Below are positions 1 to 9,275 of a DNA stretch of 64,000 nt, one piece after another (the first letter of the stretch is position 1; the number at the start of each line of letters is the position of its first letter). Source of the DNA: Paenibacillus pasadenensis DSM 19293 (lineage in GTDB: Bacteria; Bacillota; Bacilli; Paenibacillales; Paenibacillaceae); the NCBI RefSeq assembly GCF_000422485.1, contig NZ_KE383849.1, positions 220,472 to 284,471 of the forward strand, written 5' to 3'. The position numbers were made by a program, and so were the translations under genes. The notes beneath the pieces are model-generated. The model searched no databases, was not told the origin of the DNA, and was given only the letters and a program-made list of their open reading frames with translations.

Positions 1-2026
1 CGCGCCCGAGGCGACGCTGGACATCGCGTCCGCCGCCGGCATTTCGCGGCGCTACCTGCTCACGGCGCAGATTACGATGGGCGAGCGGGAGCTGGAAGGC
101 CCGTATCGGCTCGAGGCGCCGGCGGACGGCTCGCTGCGCTTCCGCGCGGCCGCCGGCTCGCCGATCGCCGGCGCCTACCCCGAGCTCGCGTACCGGCTGA
201 CGGTCGCCGGCACGGGCTTCGAGCGCTTCGACGATCGCAGGCTCGTGCCGGATCTGGAGCCCGGCGTCTCGCCGCTGCTCGTCCTGCAGACGGAAGCGTC
301 GGCGAGCTGGAGCGTGCGGATCGAGGGCCGGCTGGACGGGCTGCCGGCCGCGGCTGCGCCGGCGCCGGAGCTCCCGCAGTCGGCGGCGGCGTACCGCGCA
401 GGCATGGCGGAGCTCATGCGCGGCTTCCGCCTCGAGCATCCCGGCGGCGATCCGTCGGTGCGGCGGCTTGATCTGCTGTCATGGTGGTATGTCCACAACA
501 TGCGCGTGCATTTCCTCTCTCCGCACGGCCTCGAGCAGTACGGAGGCGCCGCCTGGGGCACGCGCGACGTCTGCCAGGGTCCGGCCGAGTTCTTCCTCGC
601 GATGCAGCGCTGGGACGCGGTCCGCGGCATCCTGCGGACCGTGTACGAGCATCAATATGAGCAGAGCGGCGGCTGGCCGCAATGGTTCATGTTCGACCGC
701 TACAGCCGCATCCAGCAGCACGAGAGCCACGGCGACATCGTCGTGTGGCCGCTCAAGCTGCTCGGCGATTATCTTTCCGCCACCGGCGATTACGGCCTGC
801 TGGACGAGAAGCTTCCGTACACGGATGAGACGACGTTCGACTTTACGGCGGGGCGGCATCCGCTGCGGGAGCATGTCGAGCGGCAGCTCGCCCATATCCG
901 CGACCGCTTCCTGCCCGGCACGATGCTGTCCGCCTACGGCGACGGCGACTGGGACGACACGCTGCAGCCGGCGCGTCCAGAGCTGCGCGCCTCGATGGCG
1001 AGCAGCTGGACGGTGGCGCTGACCTATCAGGCGATGCGGACGCTCGGCCGGGCGCTCGCCTCCGCGCCCGGGCACGCCTCCTGGTCGGAGGAGCTGCTCG
1101 CCCTGGCGGACGGCATCCGCCGCGACTTCGCCGCCTATATGGATCCGGACGGCGTCATTCCCGGCTTCCTCGATCTCGCCGACCCGGCCCGTCCGGCCAA
1201 GCTGCTCCATCCGGACGACGTCCGCACCGGCATCCGCTACCGCCTGCTGCCGATGACGCGCAGCATGATCGCGGAGCTGCTCACGCCCGAGCAGGCGGAG
1301 GCGCATCGGGAGCTCATCCGGCGCGAGCTCCGCTTCCCGGACGGCGTCCGCCTCATGAACCGTCCGGCCGCTTACGAGGGCGGAGTGAGCGTGCGCTTCA
1401 AGCGAGCCGAGCAGGCGGCCAACTTCGGCCGCGAGATTGGGCTGCAGTACGTGCATGCGCATATCCGCTACATCGAGGCGATGGCCAAGCTCGGCCAAAG
1501 CGAGGAAGCGTGGCATGCGCTGCAGGTCATCAGTCCGGTCGGCATCGAGGACGCGGTCCCGAACGCCGCTCCGCGCCAGAGCAACGCTTATTTCAGCAGC
1601 TCGGACGGCGCCTTCGCCAATCGCCGCGAGGCGGCGGCGCGGTTCGAGGAGCTGCGCAGCGGCGCGGCGCCCGTCAAGGGCGGCTGGCGCATCTACTCGA
1701 GCGGTCCAGGCATCTATCTCAACCAGCTCGTGTCCAGCGTGCTCGGCATCCGCGCGGCCGCCGGCCGGATCGTGCTCGACCCGGCGCTGCCCGCATCGCT
1801 CGACGGCCTCTCCGTCCGCTTCGAGCTCGCCGGCAGGCCGGTCCGCATCGTGTACCGCCTGAGCGGATCGCCGGTGTCGCGCATTTCCGTCAACGGCCGC
1901 GAGGCCGCCTTCGCCCGCCTGCCCCATCCGTACCGGAGCGGAGGCGCGGAGCTGTCTCTGGACGAGCTGGAGCCGCTCTGGAACGATGAATCCGGGGCGC
2001 TGCAGGACATTCTCGTCGAGGCTTGA
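1..2026 (+). CDS. GH94-like glycoside phosphorylase, 5' end outside window
   Basis: The reading frame is open from base 2, so the true start lies upstream and only the C-terminal ~675 residues are present. The segment around window residues 155-260 (counted from the first in-window Met, base 77) has the conserved features of the (alpha/alpha)6 barrel of GH94 phosphorylases: GTRDVCQG, SGGWPQWF and HGDIVVWPL. GDWDDTLQP further on matches the GDWND region that carries the general-acid Asp in GH94. Family members split beta-glucosides (cellobiose, chitobiose, 1,2-beta-oligoglucans) with phosphate to give a sugar 1-phosphate, in the cytoplasm. The exact substrate cannot be read from this fragment; 1,2-beta-oligoglucan phosphorylase-like is my best guess. 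It is followed 83 bases later by a LacI regulator on the same strand, the usual arrangement for a sugar-induced catabolic gene. Confidence 0.8.
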   Translation, partial: APEATLDIASAAGISRRYLLTAQITMGERELEGPYRLEAPADGSLRFRAAAGSPIAGAYPELAYRLTVAGTGFERFDDRRLVPDLEPGVSPLLVLQTEASASWSVRIEGRLDGLPAAAAPAPELPQSAAAYRAGMAELMRGFRLEHPGGDPSVRRLDLLSWWYVHNMRVHFLSPHGLEQYGGAAWGTRDVCQGPAEFFLAMQRWDAVRGILRTVYEHQYEQSGGWPQWFMFDRYSRIQQHESHGDIVVWPLKLLGDYLSATGDYGLLDEKLPYTDETTFDFTAGRHPLREHVERQLAHIRDRFLPGTMLSAYGDGDWDDTLQPARPELRASMASSWTVALTYQAMRTLGRALASAPGHASWSEELLALADGIRRDFAAYMDPDGVIPGFLDLADPARPAKLLHPDDVRTGIRYRLLPMTRSMIAELLTPEQAEAHRELIRRELRFPDGVRLMNRPAAYEGGVSVRFKRAEQAANFGREIGLQYVHAHIRYIEAMAKLGQSEEAWHALQVISPVGIEDAVPNAAPRQSNAYFSSSDGAFANRREAAARFEELRSGAAPVKGGWRIYSSGPGIYLNQLVSSVLGIRAAAGRIVLDPALPASLDGLSVRFELAGRPVRIVYRLSGSPVSRISVNGREAAFARLPHPYRSGGAELSLDELEPLWNDESGALQDILVEA

Positions 2027-2109
2027 GCTTCCGCTGCCGCAGCCGCACGAGAACAGCGATGGAAAGTTGTGGTATAGTGAACAAAAAGCCGTCCACGGGA
2101 GGTATCGCG

Positions 2110-3084
2110 GTGGTCAGCATCAAGGATATTGCCCGCAAGGCCGGCGTGTCGATCTCGACCGTCTCCTATGCGCTGAACGGCAATCCCAAGGTAACCCCTG
2201 AAACGAGCGCTCGAATACGGGCGATCGCCAAGGAAATGAACTACATCCCCAATGGGGCGGCCCGCCAGCTCAAGAAGCGGGAGTCCCGGATCATCGGCGC
2301 GTTCCTGACCGATTTCACCGGCGCTTTCTACGGCGATCTGCTGCAAGGAATGAAGGAAGTGCTCAACCGCAAAGGCTACGACCTGATCGTCTGCAGCGGA
2401 CTGCAGTCGCATCGGCTGCTGCCCGAGCGGATGATCGACGGCGCGATCATCCTTGACTCGGCCTTTTCGGACGAGGAGCTGCTCGACTACGCCGACCGGG
2501 GCCACCGGCTCGTCGTGCTCGACCGCGAGCTGAACCATCCCGCCGTCAATCAGGTGCTGCTCGACAACAAGGCCGGCGCCAATCTGGCGATGGACTATCT
2601 GATCGAGACCGGCCATCGCCGCCTCTACATCGTCGCCGGCCCGTCCGACAGCTTCGACGCGCGCCAGCGGATGGGCGCCGTGCGGCAGACGCTGGACCGG
2701 CATCCGGAGCTCGAAGCGACCGTGCTCGAGGGCGACTTCAATCAGGGCTCCGGCGAAGCGGCCGGCCGGCTCATCCTGGAGCAGTGGCAAGGACCGGCCG
2801 GCGTCTTCTGCCTCAACGACGAAATGGCGATCGGCCTGTTCAACGCGGTCTCCGCGTCGGACTCCGGCATCCGCGTCGGCGAGGAGCTGTCGCTCGTCGG
2901 CTTCGACAACATCGCCCTCACCCGCTACATCCAGCCTCGCCTGGCGACGATCGAGTATTCCAAGTACCGCTGGGGCGCGATGGCGTCCGAGCAGCTGCTG
3001 CGGATGATCGCCGGCGAGGAGGTCGAGCATGAGCGGATCTACGTCTCGCTCGTCGAGAGCGGATCGGTGAAGGACCGGCGCTGA
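2110..3084 (+). CDS. LacI-family transcriptional regulator
   Basis: A 324-residue LacI/GalR repressor. The N-terminal helix-turn-helix (SIKDIARKAGVSISTVSYAL) is followed by the hinge (NYIPNGAARQLKKRES) and a periplasmic-binding-protein-like sensor domain to the end. I chose the GTG at 2110 because GGGAGGT (2097-2103) precedes it by 6 bases and the HTH then begins at residue 3; the frame is open upstream to 2023 but that extension has no family resemblance. The effector is probably a sugar or sugar phosphate linked to the preceding GH94-like phosphorylase, with which it may be co-transcribed or which it may repress; the operator was not identified. Confidence 0.9.
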   Translation: MVSIKDIARKAGVSISTVSYALNGNPKVTPETSARIRAIAKEMNYIPNGAARQLKKRESRIIGAFLTDFTGAFYGDLLQGMKEVLNRKGYDLIVCSGLQSHRLLPERMIDGAIILDSAFSDEELLDYADRGHRLVVLDRELNHPAVNQVLLDNKAGANLAMDYLIETGHRRLYIVAGPSDSFDARQRMGAVRQTLDRHPELEATVLEGDFNQGSGEAAGRLILEQWQGPAGVFCLNDEMAIGLFNAVSASDSGIRVGEELSLVGFDNIALTRYIQPRLATIEYSKYRWGAMASEQLLRMIAGEEVEHERIYVSLVESGSVKDRR

Positions 3085-3161
3085 GCCGAGGCTCTGCCGC
3101 TCCCTTTCCTCGACCTCCCTTCCCTCGGGCAAGTGCGGACGTCTCCTCCCGCACTGTCCCC

Positions 3162-3207
3162 AAAGCGGCTTTCCCGCGGCCTGGCGCCGCGCGGAAAGCC
3201 GCTTTTT
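3162..3207 (+). terminator. Rho-independent terminator after the LacI gene
   Basis: A 13-bp stem (AAAGCGGCTTTCC, 3162-3174, pairing with 3193-3205) closes on a GC-rich loop and runs into a short T tract. It separates the LacI gene from the germination operon. Confidence 0.85.
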
Positions 3208-3238
3208 GCGATGCCGCCGCTCCCGCTTCGCAAGTCAT

Positions 3239-3268
3239 GGATAGCCGGCCCTCAACTGGAACATCCTA
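3239..3268 (+). promoter_or_regulatory. Candidate sigma-G promoter of the germination operon
   Basis: GGATA (3239-3243), 18 bases, then CATCCTA (3262-3268). The -10 fits the sigma-G consensus CATNMTA fully and the -35 fits GMATR at four of five positions. B. subtilis gerA-type operons are transcribed by forespore sigma-G, so the position 40 bases before the first gene makes sense. This is a by-eye match, not an experimentally supported start. Confidence 0.45.
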
Positions 3269-3308
3269 GTTCAAGACATCTAATCTGGAAAGGAAATCAG
3301 GTGAGAGG

Positions 3309-4808
3309 ATGACGAAACAGTCGGCCGCCGAGTCCGCGGACTCGCTCAGCCGCTCGCTGAAGGTCAATGACAGCCGGCTCCGCGACCGCTTCGGCATCAG
3401 CCCCGACTTGCTCGCGCGCGAGTTCCAGGCGGAGCTGGACGGCGGGGAGATCATGCGCGGAACGGCGTGGGCGATCGACGGCATCTCGAACTCCGCTCCG
3501 CTGCTGCAGGCTCTGTTCGCCCCGGATGTACGAAGAAGCCTCATCTGCGGCAGCGCCGAGGAATGGCTCGACCTATGCCGCGCCCGCATCCTGCCGGAGG
3601 GAGAGATCCATGTCCTGGGCACGCTGGCGGAGGTTTGCTCGATGCTGCTCGACGGCCATACCGTCCTGTTCGCGGACGGCAGCCCGCACGCGCTTGCCGT
3701 CGCGACCAAGGATGTGAAGGCCCGCTCGATCGAGGAGCCGAACGTCCAATCGGTCGTGCGCGGCCCCCGCGAGGGCTTCACCGAGGTGCTCGCCTGGAAC
3801 ATCGCCATGCTGAGGAGGAAGATCGCCAGTCCCGACCTCCGGTTCGAGCCGACGACGCTCGGGACGGTGACGAATACCGCGGTCGCGATCGTATACATCC
3901 GCGACATCGTCTCGCCGGAGGTGCTGCAGGAGGTCAAGGACCGGATGGCGACGATCGACATGGACAGCATCCTCGAGAGCAACTACATCGAGGAGTACAT
4001 CCAGGATCGGATCTACACGCCGTTTCCGACCGTGTTCAACTCGGAGCGGCCGGATGTCATCGCCGCCGGCCTGCTCGAAGGCAGGGTCGCCATCCTGGTC
4101 GACGGCACGCCGTTCGCGCTGCTCGTCCCGGCCCTGTTCAGCCAGTTTTTCCAGTCGAGCGAGGACTACTACCAGCGAGCCGACTTCAGCACGCTGATCC
4201 GGCTGCTGCGGTTCCTCTCCTTCCTGCTCGCGACGCTCACGCCGTCGTTCTACATCGCCATCACGACGTTCCATCAGGAGATGCTGCCGACGACGCTGCT
4301 CTACAACCTGGCGAGCCAGCGCGAGGGCGTGCCGTTCCCCGCGTTCATCGAGGCGCTTCTCATGGAAGTGACGTTCGAGATTCTGCGCGAGGCGAGCGTG
4401 CGCATGCCCAAGACGATCGGCCAGTCGATCTCGATCGTCGGCACGCTCGTCGTCGGCCAGGCGGCGGTGGACGCCGGGCTCGTGAGCGCGGCCATGGTCA
4501 TCGTCGTCTCCATCACGGCCATCGCCAACTTCGTCCTGCCCGCGTTCAACATGGGCATCGCCGCGAGGATCATCCGCTTCGGCCTCATGACGCTCGCCGC
4601 CTCGTTCGGCTTGTACGGCGTATTCATCGGGATCATCGCGCTCGTGCTGCATCTGTGCAGCCTCCATTCCTTCAGCGTTCCCTATATGGCGCCGCTCGCT
4701 CCGTACCAGCGGGACGATCAGAAGGATACGCTGTTCCGCCTGCCGATTCCCTGGATGAAGAACCGGCCGATCAGCCTCAAGCCGCAGAAGCTGCGGAGGC
4801 AGCCATGA
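3309..4808 (+). CDS. Spore germination receptor A subunit (GerAA/GerKA family)
   Basis: A 499-residue protein of usual A-subunit length. A large soluble N-terminal region (about residues 1-285) is followed by a membrane region with several hydrophobic segments (for example around residues 296-320 and 380-455) and a short basic cytoplasmic tail. A subunits sit in the spore inner membrane and, with B and C subunits, sense nutrient germinants and trigger ion release. Start at the ATG at 3309, after a GGTGAGAGG ribosome site. Its stop overlaps the next start by 4 bases (ATGA), so it is translationally coupled to the C-subunit gene. The germinant cannot be inferred. Confidence 0.93.
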   Translation: MTKQSAAESADSLSRSLKVNDSRLRDRFGISPDLLAREFQAELDGGEIMRGTAWAIDGISNSAPLLQALFAPDVRRSLICGSAEEWLDLCRARILPEGEIHVLGTLAEVCSMLLDGHTVLFADGSPHALAVATKDVKARSIEEPNVQSVVRGPREGFTEVLAWNIAMLRRKIASPDLRFEPTTLGTVTNTAVAIVYIRDIVSPEVLQEVKDRMATIDMDSILESNYIEEYIQDRIYTPFPTVFNSERPDVIAAGLLEGRVAILVDGTPFALLVPALFSQFFQSSEDYYQRADFSTLIRLLRFLSFLLATLTPSFYIAITTFHQEMLPTTLLYNLASQREGVPFPAFIEALLMEVTFEILREASVRMPKTIGQSISIVGTLVVGQAAVDAGLVSAAMVIVVSITAIANFVLPAFNMGIAARIIRFGLMTLAASFGLYGVFIGIIALVLHLCSLHSFSVPYMAPLAPYQRDDQKDTLFRLPIPWMKNRPISLKPQKLRRQP

Positions 4809-6016
4809 ACCGCTTCGGGCTGGCGTCCAGGCTGCTCGCGCTGCTGCTGATCGCCGCGCTGGCCGCCCCGCTCTCCGGCTGCTGGAGCCGCAACGAGCTC
4901 AACGGCATCAACATCGTCGTCGGCATGGGCGTGGACAAAGCAAAGGACGACGGGTATATCGTGTCGGTCCAGATCGTCAATCCGAGCCAGGTGACGACGA
5001 AAAAAACGTCCACCAGCTCCTTCAGTCCCGTCGTCACCTTCCGTTCCTACGGGAAGACGCTGCCCGACGCTCTGGCGCGCCTGACGCTCAAGGCGGCCCG
5101 CGAGCTCTACCTCGCCCATTTGCGCATCCTCGTCATCGGCGAGGAGATCGCGCGCAGCGGCCTGAGCAAGCCGCTCGACTTCATCGCCCGCAACCGCGAG
5201 CTGCGGACGGACTTTTATCTCGTCGTCGCCAAAAAGGCGTCCGCCTCGGATATTCTCGACATGTACAGCCCGATCGATCCGATCCCGGCGAACAGCCTGT
5301 ACACGAAGCTGGACACGTCGGACGATATCTGGTCGGCGACCGGCAAGGTGACGCTCGACCGCCTCATCCGCGATCTGGCGACCGAAGGCAAGGGACCCGC
5401 GCTCACGTCCATCGAGCTGCTCGGCAACCGCCACAGCGGCGAGGAGATGAAAAGCGCCCAGAACATCGAGCCGCAGACGCTGCTCCGATACGACGGCATG
5501 GCGGCTTTCCGCAACGATCGCATGGTCGGCTGGCTGAACGAGAATGACGTCCGCGCGCTCAACCTGCTGCAGAACGAGACGCATCATACCTTCCTCACCG
5601 TCGAGTGCCCGAACGAGGAAGGGCTCGTGACGCTGGAGCTGAATCAGGCGCATGCGCGCATCACCGCGCATCGTCCGGATGCGTTCGAGGTCGAGCTGCG
5701 CTCGCAGCAGGACATCGCCGACATCGGCTGCAAGATGGACGTGATCGATCCGGCCAATCAGGAGAAGCTGGAGCGACTGGTCGACGCCAAGCTCGTCGAT
5801 CTGCTCCAGCGGAGCATCCGCAAATCGCAGAAGGAGCTGAAGTCCGACGTGTTCGGCTTCGGAAGCGCGCTTCATCGCCAGCATCCCGGCCTGTGGCGGC
5901 GCATCGAGGACTGGGATTCCATCTACGACCGGGCCAAGATCGACATCCGCTCAAAAACGACGATTCGCCGGATCGGCACGACCTTCAAGTCTATGAAGGA
6001 CGAATCGCGACCTTAG
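4805..6016 (+). CDS. Spore germination receptor C subunit lipoprotein (GerAC/GerKC family)
   Basis: A 403-residue Ger(x)C lipoprotein. The start at 4805 overlaps the A-subunit stop; the N-terminus is a lipoprotein signal (hydrophobic run ending in a lipobox, LSGC, with Cys near residue 22) and continues WSRNELNGINIVVGMGVDKA, the typical family opening. The rest is the extracytoplasmic three-domain body. It is anchored to the outer face of the spore inner membrane by lipid and is needed for receptor function. Followed 11 bases later by a small membrane protein gene with its own AGGAGG site. Confidence 0.93.
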   Translation: MNRFGLASRLLALLLIAALAAPLSGCWSRNELNGINIVVGMGVDKAKDDGYIVSVQIVNPSQVTTKKTSTSSFSPVVTFRSYGKTLPDALARLTLKAARELYLAHLRILVIGEEIARSGLSKPLDFIARNRELRTDFYLVVAKKASASDILDMYSPIDPIPANSLYTKLDTSDDIWSATGKVTLDRLIRDLATEGKGPALTSIELLGNRHSGEEMKSAQNIEPQTLLRYDGMAAFRNDRMVGWLNENDVRALNLLQNETHHTFLTVECPNEEGLVTLELNQAHARITAHRPDAFEVELRSQQDIADIGCKMDVIDPANQEKLERLVDAKLVDLLQRSIRKSQKELKSDVFGFGSALHRQHPGLWRRIEDWDSIYDRAKIDIRSKTTIRRIGTTFKSMKDESRP

Positions 6017-6027
6017 GAGGAAAAGCC

Positions 6028-6261
6028 ATGTGGCTCTGGATCGGACTGTGCGCCGGCTTGCTCGGCGCGCTGCTCCTCGATTGGCCCCGCCTGCGCCGCA
6101 AAGGAGCGGCGAAGGAACGTCTCGCCGCCGCTGCGGCTTGGGCGGCGGCGGCGATCGGAGCGACGCTGTACGGGACTCTCCCCGAGCCGCCCAATCCGCT
6201 GCAATGGATCGCCGTGGCGCTGCACGGGTACGTCGACGTCTTTAATTCGCTCTTTTCCTAA
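6028..6261 (+). CDS. Small two-TM protein in germination operon, possible receptor D subunit
   Basis: A 77-residue protein with an AGGAGG ribosome site 7 bases before its ATG. Residues 2-18 and about 33-50 are hydrophobic and could span the membrane, with a basic connecting loop (RLRRKGAAKER). It lies between the C and B subunit genes. Bacillus GerA-type operons sometimes encode a small two-helix D protein (GerKD, about 73 residues) that modulates receptor activity; size, topology and context fit that role. The link is inferred from topology and position only, as such proteins have little sequence conservation. Confidence 0.7.
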   Translation: MWLWIGLCAGLLGALLLDWPRLRRKGAAKERLAAAAAWAAAAIGATLYGTLPEPPNPLQWIAVALHGYVDVFNSLFS

Positions 6262-6278
6262 CGAAGGAGGCTGGCATC

Positions 6279-7391
6279 ATGAATGAGGAACGGAACACCT
6301 CGATCTCCGCGCGCGGGTTCGCCGTGCTGACGGTTTATTTCATGATCGGCACCTCCATCCTGATCGCCCCTGCCGGCCTCGCCGTCGCGGCCAAGCAGGA
6401 TGCCTGGATGGCCGCCCTGTTCGGGGTCGGCCTGAACATCGCGCTTGTCGCGCTCTACGCCGCCCTCGGCAAGCTGCGCCGGCACGAGTCGCTCGTGCAG
6501 ATGTGCGTCAGCGCGCTCGGCCGCTGGGCAGGGGGACTGCTCGGGCTCGCCTTCGTCGCCTTCTTCTACCTGCTCGCCTCGCTCATGATCGGAGATCTCG
6601 GCTTTTTCCTGACGACGCAGAACTTGCCGGAAACCCCGGTCGAGGTGCTGCAGCTGCTGTTCGTCCTGCTCGCCGTCTACGCCGTCCGTCTCGGCAAGTC
6701 GGCTTATTCGCGGGCGGCGGAGCTGTTCTTTCCGTTCCTGCTGCTGCTGTTCACGCTGCTCGTGCTGACGACGCTTCCGCGGATCGATCCCCGCAATTTC
6801 GAGCCGTTGCTGGAGTTCGGCTTGCGGCCGATCTTCAAGGGCGGCATCAATCTGTTCGCGCTGCAGGAGATGATCGTGCTGCTCATGCTCTATCCGTACG
6901 TGCGCCGGGCGGCCGGCAGGTCCGGCGCGATGATCGGAGGCACGGTGCTCGGCGGGATCGTGCTCGTCGTCACGACTGCCGCCAGCATCGGCGTGCTGTG
7001 CGCCGGCGTGACGGCCAATCAGCTGTTCCCGGCCTATGCGCTCGCCAAGAACATCAGCATCGGGCATTTCCTGGAGCGGATCGAAGGCATGATCATCTTC
7101 ATCTGGGTGTTGTCCATCCTGATCAAGATCGTCATCACGTTCGACGCCACCCTCATCGGACTCGGCCAGCTGTTCGGCCTGCGCTCCACGCTGGCGCTGA
7201 CGTTGCCGCTCGGCGTCGGCATGGTTGTCGTCGCCCAGCTGTGCTACCCCAATACGGTGTTCGTCCAGGACTTCCTCTCCAAGAACTGGACGCCGTTCGC
7301 TTCGATCTTCCTCGTGTTCGCGCCTCTGCTCCTCTACGCCGTCCACCTCATCCGCGCGCGCGCCAAAAAGCAGCCGGCCCCGTCCTCATGA
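6279..7391 (+). CDS. Spore germination receptor B subunit (GerAB/GerKB family)
   Basis: A 370-residue polytopic membrane protein of the GerAB subfamily of amino-acid transporter-like proteins. It starts ISARGFAVLTVYFMIGTSIL, which is the usual first transmembrane segment, and shows about ten hydrophobic segments to the end. B subunits carry the germinant-binding transporter-like fold in the spore inner membrane. ATG at 6279 has AAGGAGG 9 bases upstream. It is the last gene of the A-C-small-B operon and runs directly into a bidirectional terminator. Confidence 0.92.
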   Translation: MNEERNTSISARGFAVLTVYFMIGTSILIAPAGLAVAAKQDAWMAALFGVGLNIALVALYAALGKLRRHESLVQMCVSALGRWAGGLLGLAFVAFFYLLASLMIGDLGFFLTTQNLPETPVEVLQLLFVLLAVYAVRLGKSAYSRAAELFFPFLLLLFTLLVLTTLPRIDPRNFEPLLEFGLRPIFKGGINLFALQEMIVLLMLYPYVRRAAGRSGAMIGGTVLGGIVLVVTTAASIGVLCAGVTANQLFPAYALAKNISIGHFLERIEGMIIFIWVLSILIKIVITFDATLIGLGQLFGLRSTLALTLPLGVGMVVVAQLCYPNTVFVQDFLSKNWTPFASIFLVFAPLLLYAVHLIRARAKKQPAPSS

Positions 7392-7412
7392 CGGAGCCGG
7401 CTGCTTTTTTTG
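7364..7412. terminator. Bidirectional terminator between converging operons
   Basis: AAAAGCAGCCGGC (7366-7378) pairs with GCCGGCTGCTTTT (7396-7408) and is flanked by an A run on the left and a T run on the right, so it can stop transcription from both the germination operon and the minus-strand transglutaminase operon. Confidence 0.88.
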
Positions 7413-7419
7413 CCCGATG

Positions 7420-8286
7420 TCATTCCTCCGCCGGGCTGACGTCGACATGGACCTCGAGCGTCTGGACGCCGCTGCCGAGATAGACGCCTTTGAACGGGAC
7501 GATGTCGCGATAGTCGAGTCCGTGCCCCAGCTTGACGTAGCGCTCGCCGACGAGCGACGCATTGGTCGGATCGTAGCCTCTCCAGCCCGCGCCGGGCACG
7601 TAGGCCTCCACCCAAGCGTGGGACGCCTGCTCGAAGTCGGCGTTGCCGCCGCTCAGGTCGCCGACGAAATGGTACCCGCTCACATACCGGGCCGGAACGC
7701 CTTGGCAGCGGCAGCAGGCGATCATCAGATGGGCGAAATCCTGGCAGACGCCGCGCCGCGTCTGCAGCAGATCGGACGCCTTGGTCTGCACCGTCGTCGC
7801 CAGCGGATCGTAGATGAATTCGTCGCGGATCCGGCCGCAGAGCCGCTCCAGCCACGAGCCGACGCCCCGCTCGTCCGGCGGATGGCCGTCCGTGTAGGAG
7901 CGGATGCCCGCAGTCTGCTCCGTATAGCCGGTCGGCAGCAAATATTCCGCGAAGCGGTCGAGCGCCTCGTCCCCGCCGAGCCAGCTCCATGCCGCATCCG
8001 CTTCGGCCTCCGCCCGTCCTGCGGCCCCGCCCGGCTCTTTTGTCGTCACAATGGAGTGCGTCCGCACCGTCAGCGAGCGATGGGCGGCGTTGACCGTGAA
8101 GGCATGCACCTTGTTGCCGAACGCATCCTCGTAAGCGAGCAGCGGCGCGTTCGGCTCGACGGAGATGCTGTGCTGATAGCAGGACTGATGCTTATTGGTC
8201 ACCGGCGTGAGCCGGATTTCGTTGACGCTGTCCCGGACCGGGTCGGAGTACCGGTACGTGGTGACATGCGAGATGCGCAGCTTCAT
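7420..8286 (-). CDS. Transglutaminase-like cysteine peptidase-fold protein
   Basis: A 288-residue protein with an N-terminal bacterial transglutaminase-like domain (about residues 1-80, starting MKLRISHVTTYRYSDPV) and a catalytic transglutaminase-like core. The triad is visible: Cys181 in RGVCQDFAH, His223 in SHAWVEAY and Asp239 in GYDPTN. It is the third gene of a conserved three-gene set (ATP-grasp, alpha-E, transglutaminase) proposed by comparative genomics to make or process peptides or peptide-tagged proteins; whether this protein cleaves or forms isopeptide bonds is unknown. Its start overlaps the stop of the alpha-E gene (ATGA), implying coupled translation. Confidence 0.9.
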   Translation of the reverse strand: MKLRISHVTTYRYSDPVRDSVNEIRLTPVTNKHQSCYQHSISVEPNAPLLAYEDAFGNKVHAFTVNAAHRSLTVRTHSIVTTKEPGGAAGRAEAEADAAWSWLGGDEALDRFAEYLLPTGYTEQTAGIRSYTDGHPPDERGVGSWLERLCGRIRDEFIYDPLATTVQTKASDLLQTRRGVCQDFAHLMIACCRCQGVPARYVSGYHFVGDLSGGNADFEQASHAWVEAYVPGAGWRGYDPTNASLVGERYVKLGHGLDYRDIVPFKGVYLGSGVQTLEVHVDVSPAEE

Positions 8287-9275
8287 GCGGTAGCCTCCCC
8301 GAGGCGAAAGAACGCCGCCTCCATCGCCGCCCCCAGCTGCCTCGACTGCTCCAGCAGATGCGCGACGATCCGGCCGTCCCGATCGAGCAGCAGGTCGTCG
8401 CGCTCGAGGCAGGCCAGATCGGCCAGCACCCGCGCCGAGCTGCGCAGCAGCTTGTCGCGGCGGGCGCGCATCGCCGGCTCCTGCGCCTCCAGCAGGCTCA
8501 GATGCGCGTCCATCTTGCGGAGGGAATACTGCACGCTGCGCGGAAAGGCCGCGTTGAGCAGCACGAACTCCATGATCGCATCCACGCCGAGCCCGTCCGC
8601 ATGATAGCGGCGGAACGAGTCGTAGCCGCTGATCGAGCGCAGCACCGCCTGCAGGTACGGATACGCCTCCGGCTCGTGCCAGCCTCCGCCCGGCACCCAT
8701 CCGCGCACCGCCTGCAGGATGCGCAGCGTGTTCTCCATCCGCTCCAGATAGCGGCCGCATTCCAGGAAGCGCCATTCGTTCTCGCGCGGCATGACGGATT
8801 GGCTATAGCCCTGGAACAGGCTCGCCCAATCCTTCATTTGGCGGAAGAAAGCATGCGGCGCCTCCTTGCGCCAGCCGTCTTCCTGCCGTTCCCGCAGCCA
8901 CAGGTACATGCCGTTGAGCGCATCCCACAGCTCCCCCGGCAGCTTTTCCCGCAGCGTCCGCAAATTCGCGCGCGCGGCGCTTACGCAACTGAGCATCGAG
9001 TTCGGATTGGCGCGGTCCATCGTGACGTACTGGAGCACGTCATCCTCGTAATAGCCGTCGTACGCGCTCTCGAACTCCTTGCGGTCGCCGATGGCGCCGA
9101 CGACGAGCGCCCACTTGCCCGCGTTGTCCACCTCCGATCTCAGGCGGTCGTCGACCGCCTCGCGCGGCTGCAGCTGCTGCAGATGATAGAGCACGTCCAC
9201 GAAGCGCGCATGGTTTTCCGTCCGCTCCATATACCGTCCGATCCAGCATAGTGCCTCTGCGTTCCGGTTCAGCAT
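8283..9275 (-). CDS. Alpha-E domain protein (DUF403)
   Basis: A 330-residue, all-helical alpha-E domain protein; the opening MLNRNAEALCWIGRYMERTE is the hallmark of the family. Two in-frame Met codons are possible (9281 and 9275); I chose 9275 because it sits 7 bases after AGGAGG and gives the conserved N-terminus, while 9281 directly abuts the ribosome site. The protein is genetically linked to ATP-grasp and transglutaminase genes in many bacteria and is thought to act with them; no catalytic activity is established. Its start overlaps the 3' end of the ATP-grasp gene. Confidence 0.9.
   Translation of the reverse strand: MLNRNAEALCWIGRYMERTENHARFVDVLYHLQQLQPREAVDDRLRSEVDNAGKWALVVGAIGDRKEFESAYDGYYEDDVLQYVTMDRANPNSMLSCVSAARANLRTLREKLPGELWDALNGMYLWLRERQEDGWRKEAPHAFFRQMKDWASLFQGYSQSVMPRENEWRFLECGRYLERMENTLRILQAVRGWVPGGGWHEPEAYPYLQAVLRSISGYDSFRRYHADGLGVDAIMEFVLLNAAFPRSVQYSLRKMDAHLSLLEAQEPAMRARRDKLLRSSARVLADLACLERDDLLLDRDGRIVAHLLEQSRQLGAAMEAAFFRLGEATA

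Noticed and set aside
3467-4804. Upstream extension of the GerC frame into the GerA gene
   Set aside because: The region is the other-frame shadow of the A subunit; the lipoprotein signal starts at 4805.
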